A DNA stretch of 64,000 bases, from contig JBAPTW010000158.1 in assembly GCA_049282355.1 (NCBI GenBank), forward strand, positions 1-64,000. The letters run 5' to 3'. The notes below the pieces were generated by a model. It saw nothing but the letters and a program-made list of their open reading frames with translations. It was not told the DNA's origin and did not search any database. Position 1 is the first letter of the stretch. The number at the start of each line of letters is the position of its first letter. Positions 1 to 9,310 of the stretch are shown here, piece after piece. Origin of the DNA: JAGTVB01 sp049282355. GTDB lineage: Bacteria > Pseudomonadota > Gammaproteobacteria > HK1. The translations under genes and the position numbers were made by a program.

Positions 1-615
1 GACCAGCTATAAGTGGGTAGGATCTCGGCAGACATTGTCGTCCTTAGAGCGAGGCAGCGCGTGACGCGCGAAGTGGAATGTGGGGCGTCTTGTAGTTAGC
101 GGAAATATGATTGAGGGGAAAAACCGGATCACCAAAGCCGAAATGATTGGAGCTCGACATACTCCCGGGACCCTCCTTGGCACCTGCTGAGTCGCGTGAT
201 TTTGAGTCCACCAAAGTAAACACCCTCGGACTTAGGCACAAAGCGTACCACCAATGGCTCGCATGACTTCTGGACAAAAGCAGGAAAGATTTGGCGCCCA
301 TCTTGGCTTCTCAAAGGATCGTTGCTCGGAGCCTTGGCTACTATTTGGCGCCGCATGTCGTGCATCCTGACGTCAATCTCCTGACGGGACATAGCCCGGC
401 GACCATAGCGTTACCTGGCAAAATCGACGCACGAGAAAACAACCTTTAGGAAGACCTACAAAGTGACGTATCGCATCAGATCAGCGCCAAAACCACCTGC
501 GGCGCGTGATCGGGGATCGGCCATTGAAAGTCACCGCTTAATAACGCCCGTCATGCCGCAGCGACGTCAATGTCTTGACCGGACTTTGGTCAGGGCGACG
601 AAAACCCGAAGCGGC
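1..615. other. 615-bp stretch with no supported gene
   Basis: Open frames here, such as a minus-strand frame at 129-392, lack a convincing ribosome binding site and match no family I recognise. The region lies downstream of rsmI. In related genomes rnpB and mraZ often sit here, but I see neither the RNase P RNA core nor MraZ. A weak dyad, TTGACC/GGTCAG, lies at about 574-593 and has no T-run on the rsmI side. Confidence 0.4.
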
Positions 616-1464
616 TCAGAGGGGACGTTTCATGAAGTCCATCGCCTGTCGGTAGAGCATGTTTCGTTTTTCACCGCTGAGCCGGGCAGCAATTGTTACC
701 GCCTGCTTAACCGGTAGCAGTGGTAGCAACGCCAGCAGGACATCTGCGCCGCGCACAATGACCCCGGGTGCTTCGATTTCGGCGGTGCCTTCAATGAGGA
801 TGACGAATTCTCCTTTTCGTTGCTCCGGGTTGGCCTGCAGCCAGGCGTGCAGATCGCTTAGCGTATCTTGTCGGAAGGTCTCGAAGGTCTTGGTGATCTC
901 GCGTGCCAGGACGCCCTGGCGATCCTCACCGAAGACAGCCGCCATATCCTCAAGCGTTGCCAATAGGCGATGGGGCGCCTCAAAAAAAACCAGTGTACGA
1001 GGCTCGCACGCCAGCGCCCGCAGGCGGCGAAGCCTTTGCGACTGCTTAGGCGGTAAGAAGCTCTCAAACACGAAGCGATCGGTTGGCACGCCAGCGGCAC
1101 TCAACGCACAGGTCAGTGCGCTCGGACCCGGGATCGGAACCACCGCAAGGTGGCGCTCGCGCAGCGCGCGCACCAGCAGATAGCCCGGATCACTGATAAG
1201 CGGGGTACCCGCATCAGAGATGAGCGCGATATTCTCGCCGGCCTGCAACCGCGCGATGATTTTGGGTAGCCTTCTGTATTCATTGTGCTCATGCAGCGCC
1301 TGCAGAGGCGTCTGCACCCCGAAGCGCCGAAGCATCGGTAAACTATGTCGCGTGTCCTCTGCGAGTATCAGATCAACTTGGCCAAGCACTTGCACGGCTC
1401 GACCCGTGATATCATCGAGATGCCCTATGGGGGTAGCCACGACATAAAATATGCCAGCTTCCAT
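616..1464 (-). CDS. rsmI: 16S rRNA (cytidine(1402)-2'-O)-methyltransferase RsmI
   Basis: This SAM-dependent methyltransferase 2'-O-methylates C1402 in the decoding centre of 16S rRNA. The 282-aa protein has the usual family length. Visible motifs are VATPIGHLDDIT (residues 9-20), AEDTRHS (35-41), SDAGTPLISDPGY (about 83-95) and PGPSAL (about 115-120), which together form the tetrapyrrole-methylase-type SAM fold. It is divergent from lpoA, as in many gammaproteobacteria, with about 70 bp between the two starts to serve both promoters. Confidence 0.96.
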   Translation of the reverse strand: MEAGIFYVVATPIGHLDDITGRAVQVLGQVDLILAEDTRHSLPMLRRFGVQTPLQALHEHNEYRRLPKIIARLQAGENIALISDAGTPLISDPGYLLVRALRERHLAVVPIPGPSALTCALSAAGVPTDRFVFESFLPPKQSQRLRRLRALACEPRTLVFFEAPHRLLATLEDMAAVFGEDRQGVLAREITKTFETFRQDTLSDLHAWLQANPEQRKGEFVILIEGTAEIEAPGVIVRGADVLLALLPLLPVKQAVTIAARLSGEKRNMLYRQAMDFMKRPL

Positions 1465-1533
1465 TTGACAGTCTGACCTTTCGTTGAGAATACTTTGCCC
1501 ACCATCGCCAGAGCAGGGTTTATCGCAGTCTCA

Positions 1534-3456
1534 ATGGTACACTTTCGCAAGCGCCATCTGCTCGCTATTGCCCTAGTACTGTTGGCCGGATGTCAAGCGG
1601 TTCCACCGACGGGCTCGCAAGCAACCCGGCCTGCTCAACCTACCGATGAGCTCGCCATAACCCTGCGCGCGCAAGGCAAGCTGGTGGAAGCGGCTAATGA
1701 GTATCTGCGGCTAGCCGTTACGGTAGACTCGCCGCAGGCGGATAGCTATCGTCTGGAAGCGATCGCTGCACTCATCGAGGCAAATGCTTTGGCACGGGCC
1801 CACTCGCTCCTGCTGCAACCGCTCTCACCTCTCGCCTCCCGCGATATGCGCCAACGCCAGGACCTGCTGCGAGCGGTTCTCGCGCTGGCAGAACAACGCC
1901 CAGCAGCGGTACTGTCGATCCTGCCCGAAACTTTTGCGCTAGAAGCAACGCCGGAGCGCGGCGCAGAGGCTCACCGGCTGCGGGCCCAAGCATACCTGCA
2001 ACTTAAGCAGTACATCGACGCGGCACACGAGCACGTCAAGTTAGAATTGGTACTGCAGGACCCGGAAGCGATTCGCGCCAACCGTCAACATCTCTGGCAT
2101 ACGCTTGCCCGACTCAACCCCGAGGCTCTGGCGCAATATGCCAGCGCTCCGCCGGCAACTCTCGACGGCTGGATCGAGCTCGCCACGCTGTCACGCAACG
2201 CGCTCATCGATCCGGCGGCGTTTCTCATGGCAATCGATGCTTGGCGCGATCGCTATCCCAGACACCCGGCCAGCGAGGAAACGGTTCCTGAGCTCGTCGC
2301 ACTTAGTCAGGGGCAGAGCGCACAGCCGCGTCAGCTCGCTCTGTTACTGCCCTTCGACGGTCCCTTTGCGAAGGCTGCCGAAGCCATCCGGGATGGGTTT
2401 CTCGCGGGCTGGTTCGACGACCCCAGTCCACTGCGACCAACCGTCATCATTCGCAGCACCGCTTCAGCAAGCATCCCAACCCTCTACCGTGAGGTCCTCA
2501 ACGAAGGTGCGGACTATGTCGTGGGTCCCCTTGACAAGCCTGCCGTCACGGCATTGTCCTATCTCCCCGACCTCGCGATACCGACGCTCGCCCTAAATTA
2601 CGTTCCCCCTCGCACAATGAAGCCGCAATCAATGGAAAGCGGCTTGCCCATAAGCACGCCGGAGACAGTGTCACAACTTTATCAATTCTCGCTGTCTCCG
2701 GAAGCCGAGGCCCGAGAGGTCGCCAAACGCGCGTGGGACGACGGTCATCGCAACGCGGCCTTGCTGTTCCCAGAGGGGTCGTGGGGAACGCGGGTCAGTG
2801 AAGCGTTCTCGGCAGCATGGGGCGAACTTGGCGGCCAAGTGACGGCCTCCCAGGTTTATTCCAGTGATACACAGCAGATGTCCTCTGCGGTCAGGCAACT
2901 TCTCGACATTGACGAGAGCGAACAACGTTTTCAATTACTCAAGACGACCCTAAAACGGCGGCTGAAGCACACGGCGCGACGGCGCCAGGATATCGACTTC
3001 ATTTTCATGGCGGCTTTTCCCCAGGAGGCTCGGCAGCTAAGGCCGCTGTTGCGCTTCTATCATGCCGCGGAGGTCCCAGTCTACGCGACCTCTCAGGTGT
3101 TTTCCGGCGTCGATGATCCGCGTGCGGACGCCGACATCGATGGTGTCACTTTTGCCGATATGCCCTGGCTCTTGATCGATAAAGGGCAAACGGCCGAGCT
3201 ACGCCAGCAACTACAAGCACTCTGGCCCGACCCGCTCTCACAGTACGGCCGGCTCTATGCCTTCGGGCTCGATGCTTATCGCATCGTTCCTTATCTTAAG
3301 CAGCTGGAGACGCAACCCTTCGTGGAGTTTCCGGGCATTACCGGCCGGCTAGTCATGAACGGGGAACAGCGCATCGAGCGTCGGCTCTTATGGGCACAGT
3401 TTAGGAACGGCGTACCTCAGCTTCGCACCACCTCCACGGTGGCCACTGCGCCATGA
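1534..3456 (+). CDS. lpoA: penicillin-binding protein activator LpoA
   Basis: This outer-membrane lipoprotein activates the peptidoglycan synthase PBP1A. I prefer the ATG at 1534 over a TTG 39 nt upstream because it gives a compact lipoprotein signal, MVHFRKRHLLAIALVLLAGC, with lipobox LAGC. The 640-aa protein has an N-terminal helical TPR-like half (about residues 30-260) and a C-terminal half resembling type I periplasmic binding proteins, beginning near LALLLPFDGPFAKAA. The stop overlaps the yraN start (ATGA), so the two are translationally coupled. Confidence 0.93.
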   Translation: MVHFRKRHLLAIALVLLAGCQAVPPTGSQATRPAQPTDELAITLRAQGKLVEAANEYLRLAVTVDSPQADSYRLEAIAALIEANALARAHSLLLQPLSPLASRDMRQRQDLLRAVLALAEQRPAAVLSILPETFALEATPERGAEAHRLRAQAYLQLKQYIDAAHEHVKLELVLQDPEAIRANRQHLWHTLARLNPEALAQYASAPPATLDGWIELATLSRNALIDPAAFLMAIDAWRDRYPRHPASEETVPELVALSQGQSAQPRQLALLLPFDGPFAKAAEAIRDGFLAGWFDDPSPLRPTVIIRSTASASIPTLYREVLNEGADYVVGPLDKPAVTALSYLPDLAIPTLALNYVPPRTMKPQSMESGLPISTPETVSQLYQFSLSPEAEAREVAKRAWDDGHRNAALLFPEGSWGTRVSEAFSAAWGELGGQVTASQVYSSDTQQMSSAVRQLLDIDESEQRFQLLKTTLKRRLKHTARRRQDIDFIFMAAFPQEARQLRPLLRFYHAAEVPVYATSQVFSGVDDPRADADIDGVTFADMPWLLIDKGQTAELRQQLQALWPDPLSQYGRLYAFGLDAYRIVPYLKQLETQPFVEFPGITGRLVMNGEQRIERRLLWAQFRNGVPQLRTTSTVATAP

Positions 3457-3836
3457 CACGCGACCCTGAGGGGGCACCATCCTTGCGGGGCGGATGGGCA
3501 GAGGATGTTGCGCAACGATTCCTTCAGCAACAGGGTTTAACACCCCTTAAGCAAAACTATCGTTGTCGACTGGGAGAAATCGATCTCATCATGCGCTACC
3601 AAGGCACCATCGTTTTTGTCGAGGTCAGGTATCGCCGCCGGGTCGATTTTGGAAGCGGGGTAGAATCAGTGAACAAACGTAAGCAAAGGAAACTTATCGC
3701 TGCAGCGCAATATTTCCTCGGGCGTCATGCCGGTACATCTTCGGCACCCTGCCGTTTCGACGTCGTCGCCATATCCGGTTTCGGCAGCTCACCTTCACTG
3801 TCGTGGATCCCAAATGCCTTTGAGGCATTTTGGTAG
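3453..3836 (+). CDS. yraN: YraN family (UPF0102) putative endonuclease-like protein
   Basis: This 127-aa UPF0102 protein has a predicted restriction-endonuclease-like fold. The motif GEIDLI (about 42-47) followed by VFVEVRYR (about 55-62) is the PD-(D/E)xK-type core of the family. Its cellular role is not settled. The ATG overlaps the lpoA stop by 4 nt. In relatives a diaA/gmhA-like gene usually follows; here the next gene is dolP. Confidence 0.92.
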   Translation: MTRDPEGAPSLRGGWAEDVAQRFLQQQGLTPLKQNYRCRLGEIDLIMRYQGTIVFVEVRYRRRVDFGSGVESVNKRKQRKLIAAAQYFLGRHAGTSSAPCRFDVVAISGFGSSPSLSWIPNAFEAFW

Positions 3837-3966
3837 ACGGCACGTGACGCTTGATTTCCTCGTCACGAGCGTCAACGCGTCGCACCTCGCCTTCTGGTTA
3901 ACCTCATCTGGCAACCCGGAGTCGGTTACAGACATGGAGAAATTCAATCAAAGGGAATGGTTCGTC

Positions 3967-4548
3967 ATGAGGCGTACACTTGTCCTGGCCCCGCTCCTTA
4001 GCCTCGTCGTGCTACTTATCCAGGGTTGTGCTGCGGCTGTTATCGGTGGCGCCGCCACCACCGCCGTGCTCGCTGCCGATCCGCGCACCACTGGCACCAT
4101 CCTCGACGACGAAATGATCGAGTTCAAGATCATCGAAGCCTTGTACGACCAACCGGAGCTCAGCCAGCAAAGTCATCTCAATGTCACGAGTTACAACGGT
4201 AACGTGTTGCTCACGGGGGAGGCCACAAGCGAATCGATCCGCCAACGCCTCGGGGAGCTAGCGCGCACTGTACCGAAAGTCCAACACGTGCATAACGAGA
4301 TGATCATTGCCGCCCCGAGCTCCGCCCTCACGCGTTCGAGCGATAGTTGGATTACCGCCAAAGTCAAATCCCGTTTGGCGGCCGCAGACGACGTGAGCGC
4401 GGTCGATATCAAAGTCGTTACCGAGAACGGCACGGTTTACCTGATGGGATTGGTAAGCCAGGCGGAAGCGAAGGAGGCCACCGAGGTAACGCGCCAGACG
4501 TCGGGTGTGCAGCGCGTCGTGAAATTGTTTCAGTATACCGGCGGGTAG
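3967..4548 (+). CDS. dolP: BON-domain outer membrane lipoprotein, DolP/YraP type
   Basis: The 193-aa protein has a lipoprotein signal ending LLIQGC and two BON domains, about residues 45-115 and 122-190 (SYNGNVLLTGEA and VTENGTVYLMGLV mark the two cores). DolP binds anionic phospholipid and supports outer-membrane integrity and amidase regulation at division sites. An open frame extends upstream to 3727 inside yraN, but the ATG at 3967 follows AAGGGA by 10 nt and directly precedes the signal peptide. It is third in the lpoA-yraN-dolP run. diaA is absent between yraN and dolP. Confidence 0.9.
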   Translation: MRRTLVLAPLLSLVVLLIQGCAAAVIGGAATTAVLAADPRTTGTILDDEMIEFKIIEALYDQPELSQQSHLNVTSYNGNVLLTGEATSESIRQRLGELARTVPKVQHVHNEMIIAAPSSALTRSSDSWITAKVKSRLAAADDVSAVDIKVVTENGTVYLMGLVSQAEAKEATEVTRQTSGVQRVVKLFQYTGG

Positions 4549-4595
4549 AAGGAGAGGGTCGCAGCTCCAGGGCTAATTGCCGACTGTTTCCTCGC

Positions 4596-5084
4596 TCACG
4601 CCAGCAGCTCCCGATAAATGACCGCGTCCTCTTCGGCAAAGCAACAGGCGGTGATCCGCTGCAGGCGTGGTTCAAATTCCCGCATCACCCCGACTGCGAT
4701 CTCGGCCGCCGCCCGCTTTGGATAGCCATAGACCCCCGTGCTGATAGCCGGAAAGGCCATCGTCTTGACAGCGTTTTCTAATGCCAGGCGGAACGCCTGC
4801 CGGTAGCAACTTTCTAGCAATGCCGGCTCGCCACGCCCGCCGCCAGACCAAACCGGCCCCACCACATGGATAACCCATTTTGCGGGCAAGCGAAATCCGG
4901 GGGTAATCCGTGCCTCACCGGTGGGACAGTGCCCCACTGCGCGGCAGGCTTCCAAAAGCTCAGGTCCGGCCGCTCGATGAATGGCGCCGTCCACGCCGCC
5001 GCCGCCCAACAAACTGGTGTTGGCTGCATTGACAATCGCGTCCACGTCAAGCTTGGTGATATCGGCCACTTCTACGGCAATCAT
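4596..5084 (-). CDS. macrodomain protein, O-acetyl-ADP-ribose deacetylase-like
   Basis: The 162-aa protein is a stand-alone macrodomain of the YmdB class. It shows NAANTSLLGGGGVDGAIH (about 19-36), the ADP-ribose-binding Asn and glycine loop, and AISTGVYGYP (about 113-122), the second phosphate loop. These enzymes hydrolyse O-acetyl-ADP-ribose or remove ADP-ribose from proteins. It lies just downstream of sspB on the same strand with a 40-bp gap and may be cotranscribed. The exact substrate is inferred from family only. Confidence 0.92.
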   Translation of the reverse strand: MIAVEVADITKLDVDAIVNAANTSLLGGGGVDGAIHRAAGPELLEACRAVGHCPTGEARITPGFRLPAKWVIHVVGPVWSGGGRGEPALLESCYRQAFRLALENAVKTMAFPAISTGVYGYPKRAAAEIAVGVMREFEPRLQRITACCFAEEDAVIYRELLA

Positions 5085-5124
5085 GGACGGCGCTCATGAA
5101 ATATTGACTTACACGCCGAGGCGA

Positions 5125-5526
5125 TCACTTTACGACTCTCAGCTTCGGTTTCACTTTGTTGTTCCCGCCCGACGCATCAGGCGGTGGCTCGTCTCCAGGA
5201 CCTGCCTCCTGAAAGGCCATGCCGACGCCGTTTTCCTTAGCATAGACCGCCTGTATCGACTGGGTCGGAACGCGTACCGGGAGTGAGGCACCGCCGAAGC
5301 GGGCGCTGAACTCGATCCAGTCATTCCCAAGTTGCAGGTTACGCACGGCACGGGGCGAAACATCCAGCACAATGCGCCCCTCTTGGACATATTGCTGGGG
5401 CACCTCGACACCGGGGGCCAAAGCATCCACGATAAGGTATGGAGTCAGCTCATTGTCGACGATCCACTGGTGGATGGCACGGATTAGATAAGGCCGACTC
5501 GACTTCATGCTCGCCGCCTGTTTCAT
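5125..5526 (-). CDS. sspB: ClpXP specificity-enhancing factor SspB
   Basis: This 133-aa adaptor delivers ssrA-tagged proteins to ClpXP. The family core SSRPYLIRAIHQWIVDN opens the protein. The C-terminal tail is flexible and ends KPKLRVVK, the conserved ClpX-docking peptide. I start at the ATG at 5526 because GGAGGGA sits 6 nt upstream; a longer GTG start would place that ribosome binding site inside the gene. It follows sspA but is separated from it by about 250 bp, which is unusually wide. Confidence 0.94.
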   Translation of the reverse strand: MKQAASMKSSRPYLIRAIHQWIVDNELTPYLIVDALAPGVEVPQQYVQEGRIVLDVSPRAVRNLQLGNDWIEFSARFGGASLPVRVPTQSIQAVYAKENGVGMAFQEAGPGDEPPPDASGGNNKVKPKLRVVK

Positions 5527-5779
5527 TGGCACTCCCTCCACAAGCTTTCGGCGAAGCTACTGTAGGTCACCAGGCCTCGTTCGGCAAAACGTTTTTTGCG
5601 AGCCCCGTGCTCTGCGCAAACCCCGCCTTATGGCTGTACTGCTTGCGCTGCAGGCGAAAGAAATCCACGTGGCAGCCGGCGCGCCGCGCGCATCCGAGCG
5701 CCTATTCGCGAGCCTTTATGCGGCCAATCCAACGCGGCGCTTGGCGAGAAATGAGGCAGAGCCTCGACAAATTAGGCCG

Positions 5780-6409
5780 TCACAAGTCCCGCATTTCCCG
5801 TTCGCTTTCGGTGAGGCTCGCCTCAAAAGCCTCTCGCTCAAACAGGCGCTCGGCGTACAGCAACAAGGGCCTCGCCTGGGCAGGAAGACTGATACCATAG
5901 TGAGGAAGCCTCCATAACACCGGCGCCAGATAGCAGTCCACGAGAGAATAATCATCAATCATGAAGTAACGGGTGTGGGCAAAAATGGGTGCAATGGCGG
6001 TGAGTTGATCCCGCAGGTTCCTGCGAGCCTGTTCCGCTTGTTCCCCATCGGCTGATTCCAGCAAAGTTAGGAGGCTGTAGATATCTCGATTGGTGCGGTA
6101 ACGGTACAGACGATTGTTCGCGCGAGCCACCGGATCAACCGGCATCAGCGGTGGATGGGGAAATCGCTCATCCAAATATTCCATGATGATGTGGGCCTCG
6201 TACAGAACGAGCTCCCGATCGATGAGCGTCAAGATCGCGTTATAAGGGTTGAGATCATTGAGCTCCTCCGGTTTCTGGTGCTTGAAAACATTGTGGATCT
6301 CAACGTTGATAGCCTTTTCGGCCAAAACGAAACGCACGGCATGGCTCGACGCATCGACCGGATCGGAGTAAAGGGACATGACCGAGCGCCGAGTGGCTAA
6401 CAGGACCAT
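5780..6409 (-). CDS. sspA: stringent starvation protein A (GST-fold RNA polymerase-associated)
   Basis: The 209-aa protein has a glutathione-S-transferase fold: a thioredoxin-like N-terminal half (LYSDPVDASSHAVRFVLAEK) and a helical C-terminal half. The PHP motif typical of SspA is present as FPHPPLMP near residue 85. SspA binds RNA polymerase and helps survival in stationary phase and under acid stress. Its position directly after the bc1 operon is the standard proteobacterial arrangement petABC-sspA-sspB. Confidence 0.94.
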   Translation of the reverse strand: MVLLATRRSVMSLYSDPVDASSHAVRFVLAEKAINVEIHNVFKHQKPEELNDLNPYNAILTLIDRELVLYEAHIIMEYLDERFPHPPLMPVDPVARANNRLYRYRTNRDIYSLLTLLESADGEQAEQARRNLRDQLTAIAPIFAHTRYFMIDDYSLVDCYLAPVLWRLPHYGISLPAQARPLLLYAERLFEREAFEASLTESEREMRDL

Positions 6410-6458
6410 TTACGAAGTCTCCAGCGCCGTAACTCCGAAGGCCTCTCATAAGGAGCAA

Positions 6459-6490
6459 CCCCTCCGACGCCGTCGTAGACATCGGAGGGG
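6459..6490 (-). terminator. stem-loop between petC and sspA
   Basis: CCCCTCCGA (6459-6467) pairs perfectly with TCGGAGGGG (6482-6490) around a 14-nt loop, about 50 nt after the petC stop. No strong T-run follows on the minus strand. It could be a weak terminator, an attenuator or a 3'-end stabiliser that lowers readthrough into sspA. Confidence 0.45.
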
Positions 6491-6542
6491 CTACTAATTC
6501 TGATGGGCTTCGGGTAAACAGCTTCAGCCTGGGCTCTAGCGC

Positions 6543-7292
6543 TCAGTGAACATCCTTCCAATATTCTCGGTAGAGCGCATAAGACACTATAAAGAATAAT
6601 ATTATAAATGCCAGTACCCAAAGACCAACCTGGTGACGTTTGGCTTGTGCGGGCTCTCCAACAAAGACTAAGAAATTCACCAGATCGCGCATGTCACGGC
6701 TGAACTCCGCCGGCGTCCTCAGACCCGGCGTCTGCAGCTCTAGAGCTTCGATAACTGACGTTTCCTCACCATACTCATCAGTCACTTCTTTGTATACCGG
6801 AACTTGGATACCCCGAAGCTTCCACAAAACATCCGGCATCCCGACATCCTTAAACACGAGATTGTTGACACCGTAAGGACGGTGAGGACTGTCATCCTTG
6901 TAGAACGTGAGCAGGTAATTGTAGAGCCAGTCAGCACCCCTAGAGCGCGCGGTGACCGAGAGGTCTGGCGGTGGATTACCAAACCAGCGCTTAGCATCAT
7001 TCGAGGACATGGCCACATCCATTGGCTGCGTGACTTTGTCTGCGGCAAACATCAGATTGCCTTGCACCTGATCTTCCGTAAGCCCCAGACCTTTGGCCAT
7101 CTGGTTATAACGCATGTAGCGAGCGCTATGGCAGCTGAGACAGTAGTTCACGAACAGCCGCGCACCCCGTTGTAATGAGGCCTGATCGGTAATATCCACT
7201 TCTGCCGAACGAAGAGGGACGCCCTCAGGGCTGGACGCAAGGGAAGCCACGGGGACGAGCAAAAAGAGAAAGGCAACGATAGGTGTTGTCAT
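6543..7292 (-). CDS. petC: ubiquinol-cytochrome c reductase, cytochrome c1
   Basis: This is the 249-aa haem subunit of the bc1 complex. An N-terminal signal peptide (MTTPIVAFLFLLVPVASLAS) is followed by the haem-binding CLSCH (about 50-54) and a C-terminal transmembrane anchor (about 223-243). It takes electrons from the Rieske protein and passes them to soluble cytochrome c in the periplasm. The start overlaps the petB stop by 4 nt. Confidence 0.96.
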   Translation of the reverse strand: MTTPIVAFLFLLVPVASLASSPEGVPLRSAEVDITDQASLQRGARLFVNYCLSCHSARYMRYNQMAKGLGLTEDQVQGNLMFAADKVTQPMDVAMSSNDAKRWFGNPPPDLSVTARSRGADWLYNYLLTFYKDDSPHRPYGVNNLVFKDVGMPDVLWKLRGIQVPVYKEVTDEYGEETSVIEALELQTPGLRTPAEFSRDMRDLVNFLVFVGEPAQAKRHQVGLWVLAFIILFFIVSYALYREYWKDVH

Positions 7293-8683
7293 TTTGCGGT
7301 AAGCCTTTCTGGTACGGGCCTAGATTCGTTAAGTCGGGTCAGCACGGGCAAAACGAGGAAGCCGACGAAGTAAACCACCGGGATAAGCACGCTGACCATC
7401 ATCAGGGTACCCTTGCTCGGATCAAAGCGGATCCAATCGATGACGCCAATCACCGCGAGCACCACCAGGAGCGTCGTCCAAAAAACACCAGCCGATCGGT
7501 CGCGGCTATACACCCAAAGGAGGACAAAGAAGCCAAAGTAAAGCTCGGAAAAACGCAAGCCTAACTCCGACAAAATCGGATACACGGGTTGGGTACCGAG
7601 ATAGCCAAGAAACACGAAGGTCACGGCAAACAGTGCCAGCAGCACCTTGAACAAAGGACTACGGTAACGCACCGATTTGACTGGATGACGATCGATCCAG
7701 GGCAAGAAGAAGAACACGACGATCGACAGGCCCATAGCCAAGACGCCCGTCAGCTTGTCGGGGATCGCTCGCAAAATGGCGTAAAAGGGAGTGAAGTACC
7801 ACAAGGGCTTGATATGCTCTGGTGTTTTCAACGGATCGGCGGGCACGAAGTTGTCATGCTCGAGAAACCACCCTCCCATCTCTGGAAGAAAAAACACCAC
7901 GAACGCGAACAGGAATAAAAATACCGCCACGCCCATGATGTCCTTGACCGAATAGTAGGGATGAAATGGAATACCGTCCCTCGGGATCCCGTGCTCGTCC
8001 TTATTTTTCTTTATCTCCACACCATCCGGATTGTTCGAGCCGACTTCATGCAGCGCCATGATGTGCACCACGATGAGGCCGAGCAACACGATCGGCAAGG
8101 CGACGACGTGCAGCGCGAAGAACCGATTCAGCGTAACGTCGGACACTACGTAATCGCCACGAATCCAGGTCGTTAGCGCTTCACCGATACCTGGGATTGC
8201 GCCAAACAAAGAGATGATGACCTGCGCACCCCAGTAGGACATTTGCCCCCAGGGCAGCAGGTAACCCATGAACGCCTCGGCCATGAGGACGACGTAGATG
8301 ACCACACCGACGAGCCACAGGAGCTCGCGTGGAGATTTATACGATCCGTACATGATCCCGCGAAACATGTGGAGATAGACCACGACGAAGAAAGCCGAGG
8401 CGCCGGTGGAATGCAGGTAGCGAATCAGCCAACCCCAGTCGACGTCGCGCATGATGTACTCGACCGAGGAGAAGGCAAGCTCTGCATCGGGCTTGTAGCT
8501 CATCGCAAGCCAGATGCCGGAGAGGATCTGGATGATGAGTACGACGAGGGCGAGCGAGCCAAAGAAATACCAAAAGTTAAAGTTCCTTGGCGCGTAATAT
8601 TGGGCGAGATGCTCATTCCAGAGCTTGGTCAGCGGAAATCTCTCATCGATCCACGACAACAGTCCAGTTCGCGTGCCGTTCAT
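7289..8683 (-). CDS. petB: ubiquinol-cytochrome c reductase, cytochrome b
   Basis: This 464-aa integral membrane subunit carries both b haems and the Qo and Qi quinone sites. Two His pairs on helices B and D are visible, in VVVYLHMFRGIMYGSY and in HVVALPIVLLGLIVVHIMALH. It is full length rather than the split b6/subunit IV form. The Qo motif, PEWY in mitochondria and alphaproteobacteria, reads PLWY here (codons at 7796-7807), so the usual Glu is replaced by Leu. It is the middle gene of petA-petB-petC. Confidence 0.96.
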   Translation of the reverse strand: MNGTRTGLLSWIDERFPLTKLWNEHLAQYYAPRNFNFWYFFGSLALVVLIIQILSGIWLAMSYKPDAELAFSSVEYIMRDVDWGWLIRYLHSTGASAFFVVVYLHMFRGIMYGSYKSPRELLWLVGVVIYVVLMAEAFMGYLLPWGQMSYWGAQVIISLFGAIPGIGEALTTWIRGDYVVSDVTLNRFFALHVVALPIVLLGLIVVHIMALHEVGSNNPDGVEIKKNKDEHGIPRDGIPFHPYYSVKDIMGVAVFLFLFAFVVFFLPEMGGWFLEHDNFVPADPLKTPEHIKPLWYFTPFYAILRAIPDKLTGVLAMGLSIVVFFFLPWIDRHPVKSVRYRSPLFKVLLALFAVTFVFLGYLGTQPVYPILSELGLRFSELYFGFFVLLWVYSRDRSAGVFWTTLLVVLAVIGVIDWIRFDPSKGTLMMVSVLIPVVYFVGFLVLPVLTRLNESRPVPERLTAK

Positions 8684-8698
8684 TAGTATTGTTCCTTA

Positions 8699-9310
8699 TC
8701 AGGCCTGGGCGGAGGCGGGATCGACACCCACGACGATTCGCGTCTCGCTCTCATAGTGGTAAGCAGGCACTTCAAGATTGGTGGGTGCTGGAACCCCCTG
8801 GAACACGCGCCCCGCCATGTCGAAACGCGACCCGTGGCAAGGGCAGAAAAAGCCCCCTTTCCATTCTGGACCAAGCGAATGTGCCTCCCCTTCCGGCACG
8901 TAGGTAGGGGAACAGCCAAGATGGGTGCAGATACCGACGAGCACCAAGTATTCCGGCTTCAGAGAACGATACTCGTTCTGACAATAGGCCGGCTGTTGGC
9001 TCTCCACCTCGGAGTGCGGATCCCGCAGTTCGCCATCGAGGGAAGGGAGCTCATTCAAGGTCTGCTTGCTGCGCCGAACTATCCACACCGGTTTTCCGCG
9101 CCAGGTTATCGTGAGCTTTTGGCCGGGCTCCAGCTTGGCAATGTCAACGTCCACCGGAGCGCCAATGGCCTTTGCCTTGGCGCTGGGCTGCCATGAAGCA
9201 ATGAAAGGGACGGCAACAAAACCAACGCCTACAGCTCCCACAACCGTGGTGGTGGCCGTAAGAAACCGACGCCTTCCGGTGTTTACAGCTTGTTTATCTG
9301 TTTTAGTCAT
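8699..9310 (-). CDS. petA: ubiquinol-cytochrome c reductase, Rieske iron-sulfur subunit
   Basis: This 203-aa Rieske protein has a twin-arginine-like N-terminus (GRRRFLTATTTVVGA) that serves as signal and membrane anchor. The [2Fe-2S] ligands lie in CTHLGC (about 128-133) and CPCHGS (about 152-157). It moves electrons from Qo-site ubiquinol to cytochrome c1. It is first in the petABC operon, with 15 bp to petB. Its promoter must lie in the 480-bp gap shared with degS. Confidence 0.96.
   Translation of the reverse strand: MTKTDKQAVNTGRRRFLTATTTVVGAVGVGFVAVPFIASWQPSAKAKAIGAPVDVDIAKLEPGQKLTITWRGKPVWIVRRSKQTLNELPSLDGELRDPHSEVESQQPAYCQNEYRSLKPEYLVLVGICTHLGCSPTYVPEGEAHSLGPEWKGGFFCPCHGSRFDMAGRVFQGVPAPTNLEVPAYHYESETRIVVGVDPASAQA

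Noticed and set aside
129..392. 87-aa minus-strand open frame near the left end
   Set aside because: No ribosome binding site, no known family, and no coupling to rsmI.
1..600. RNase P RNA (rnpB), because rnpB often lies next to rsmI and GCGTTACCTGGCA at about 408-420 resembles part of it
   Set aside because: Only one 13-nt match; the conserved GGACTTTCCTCC and other core blocks are absent and spacing is wrong.
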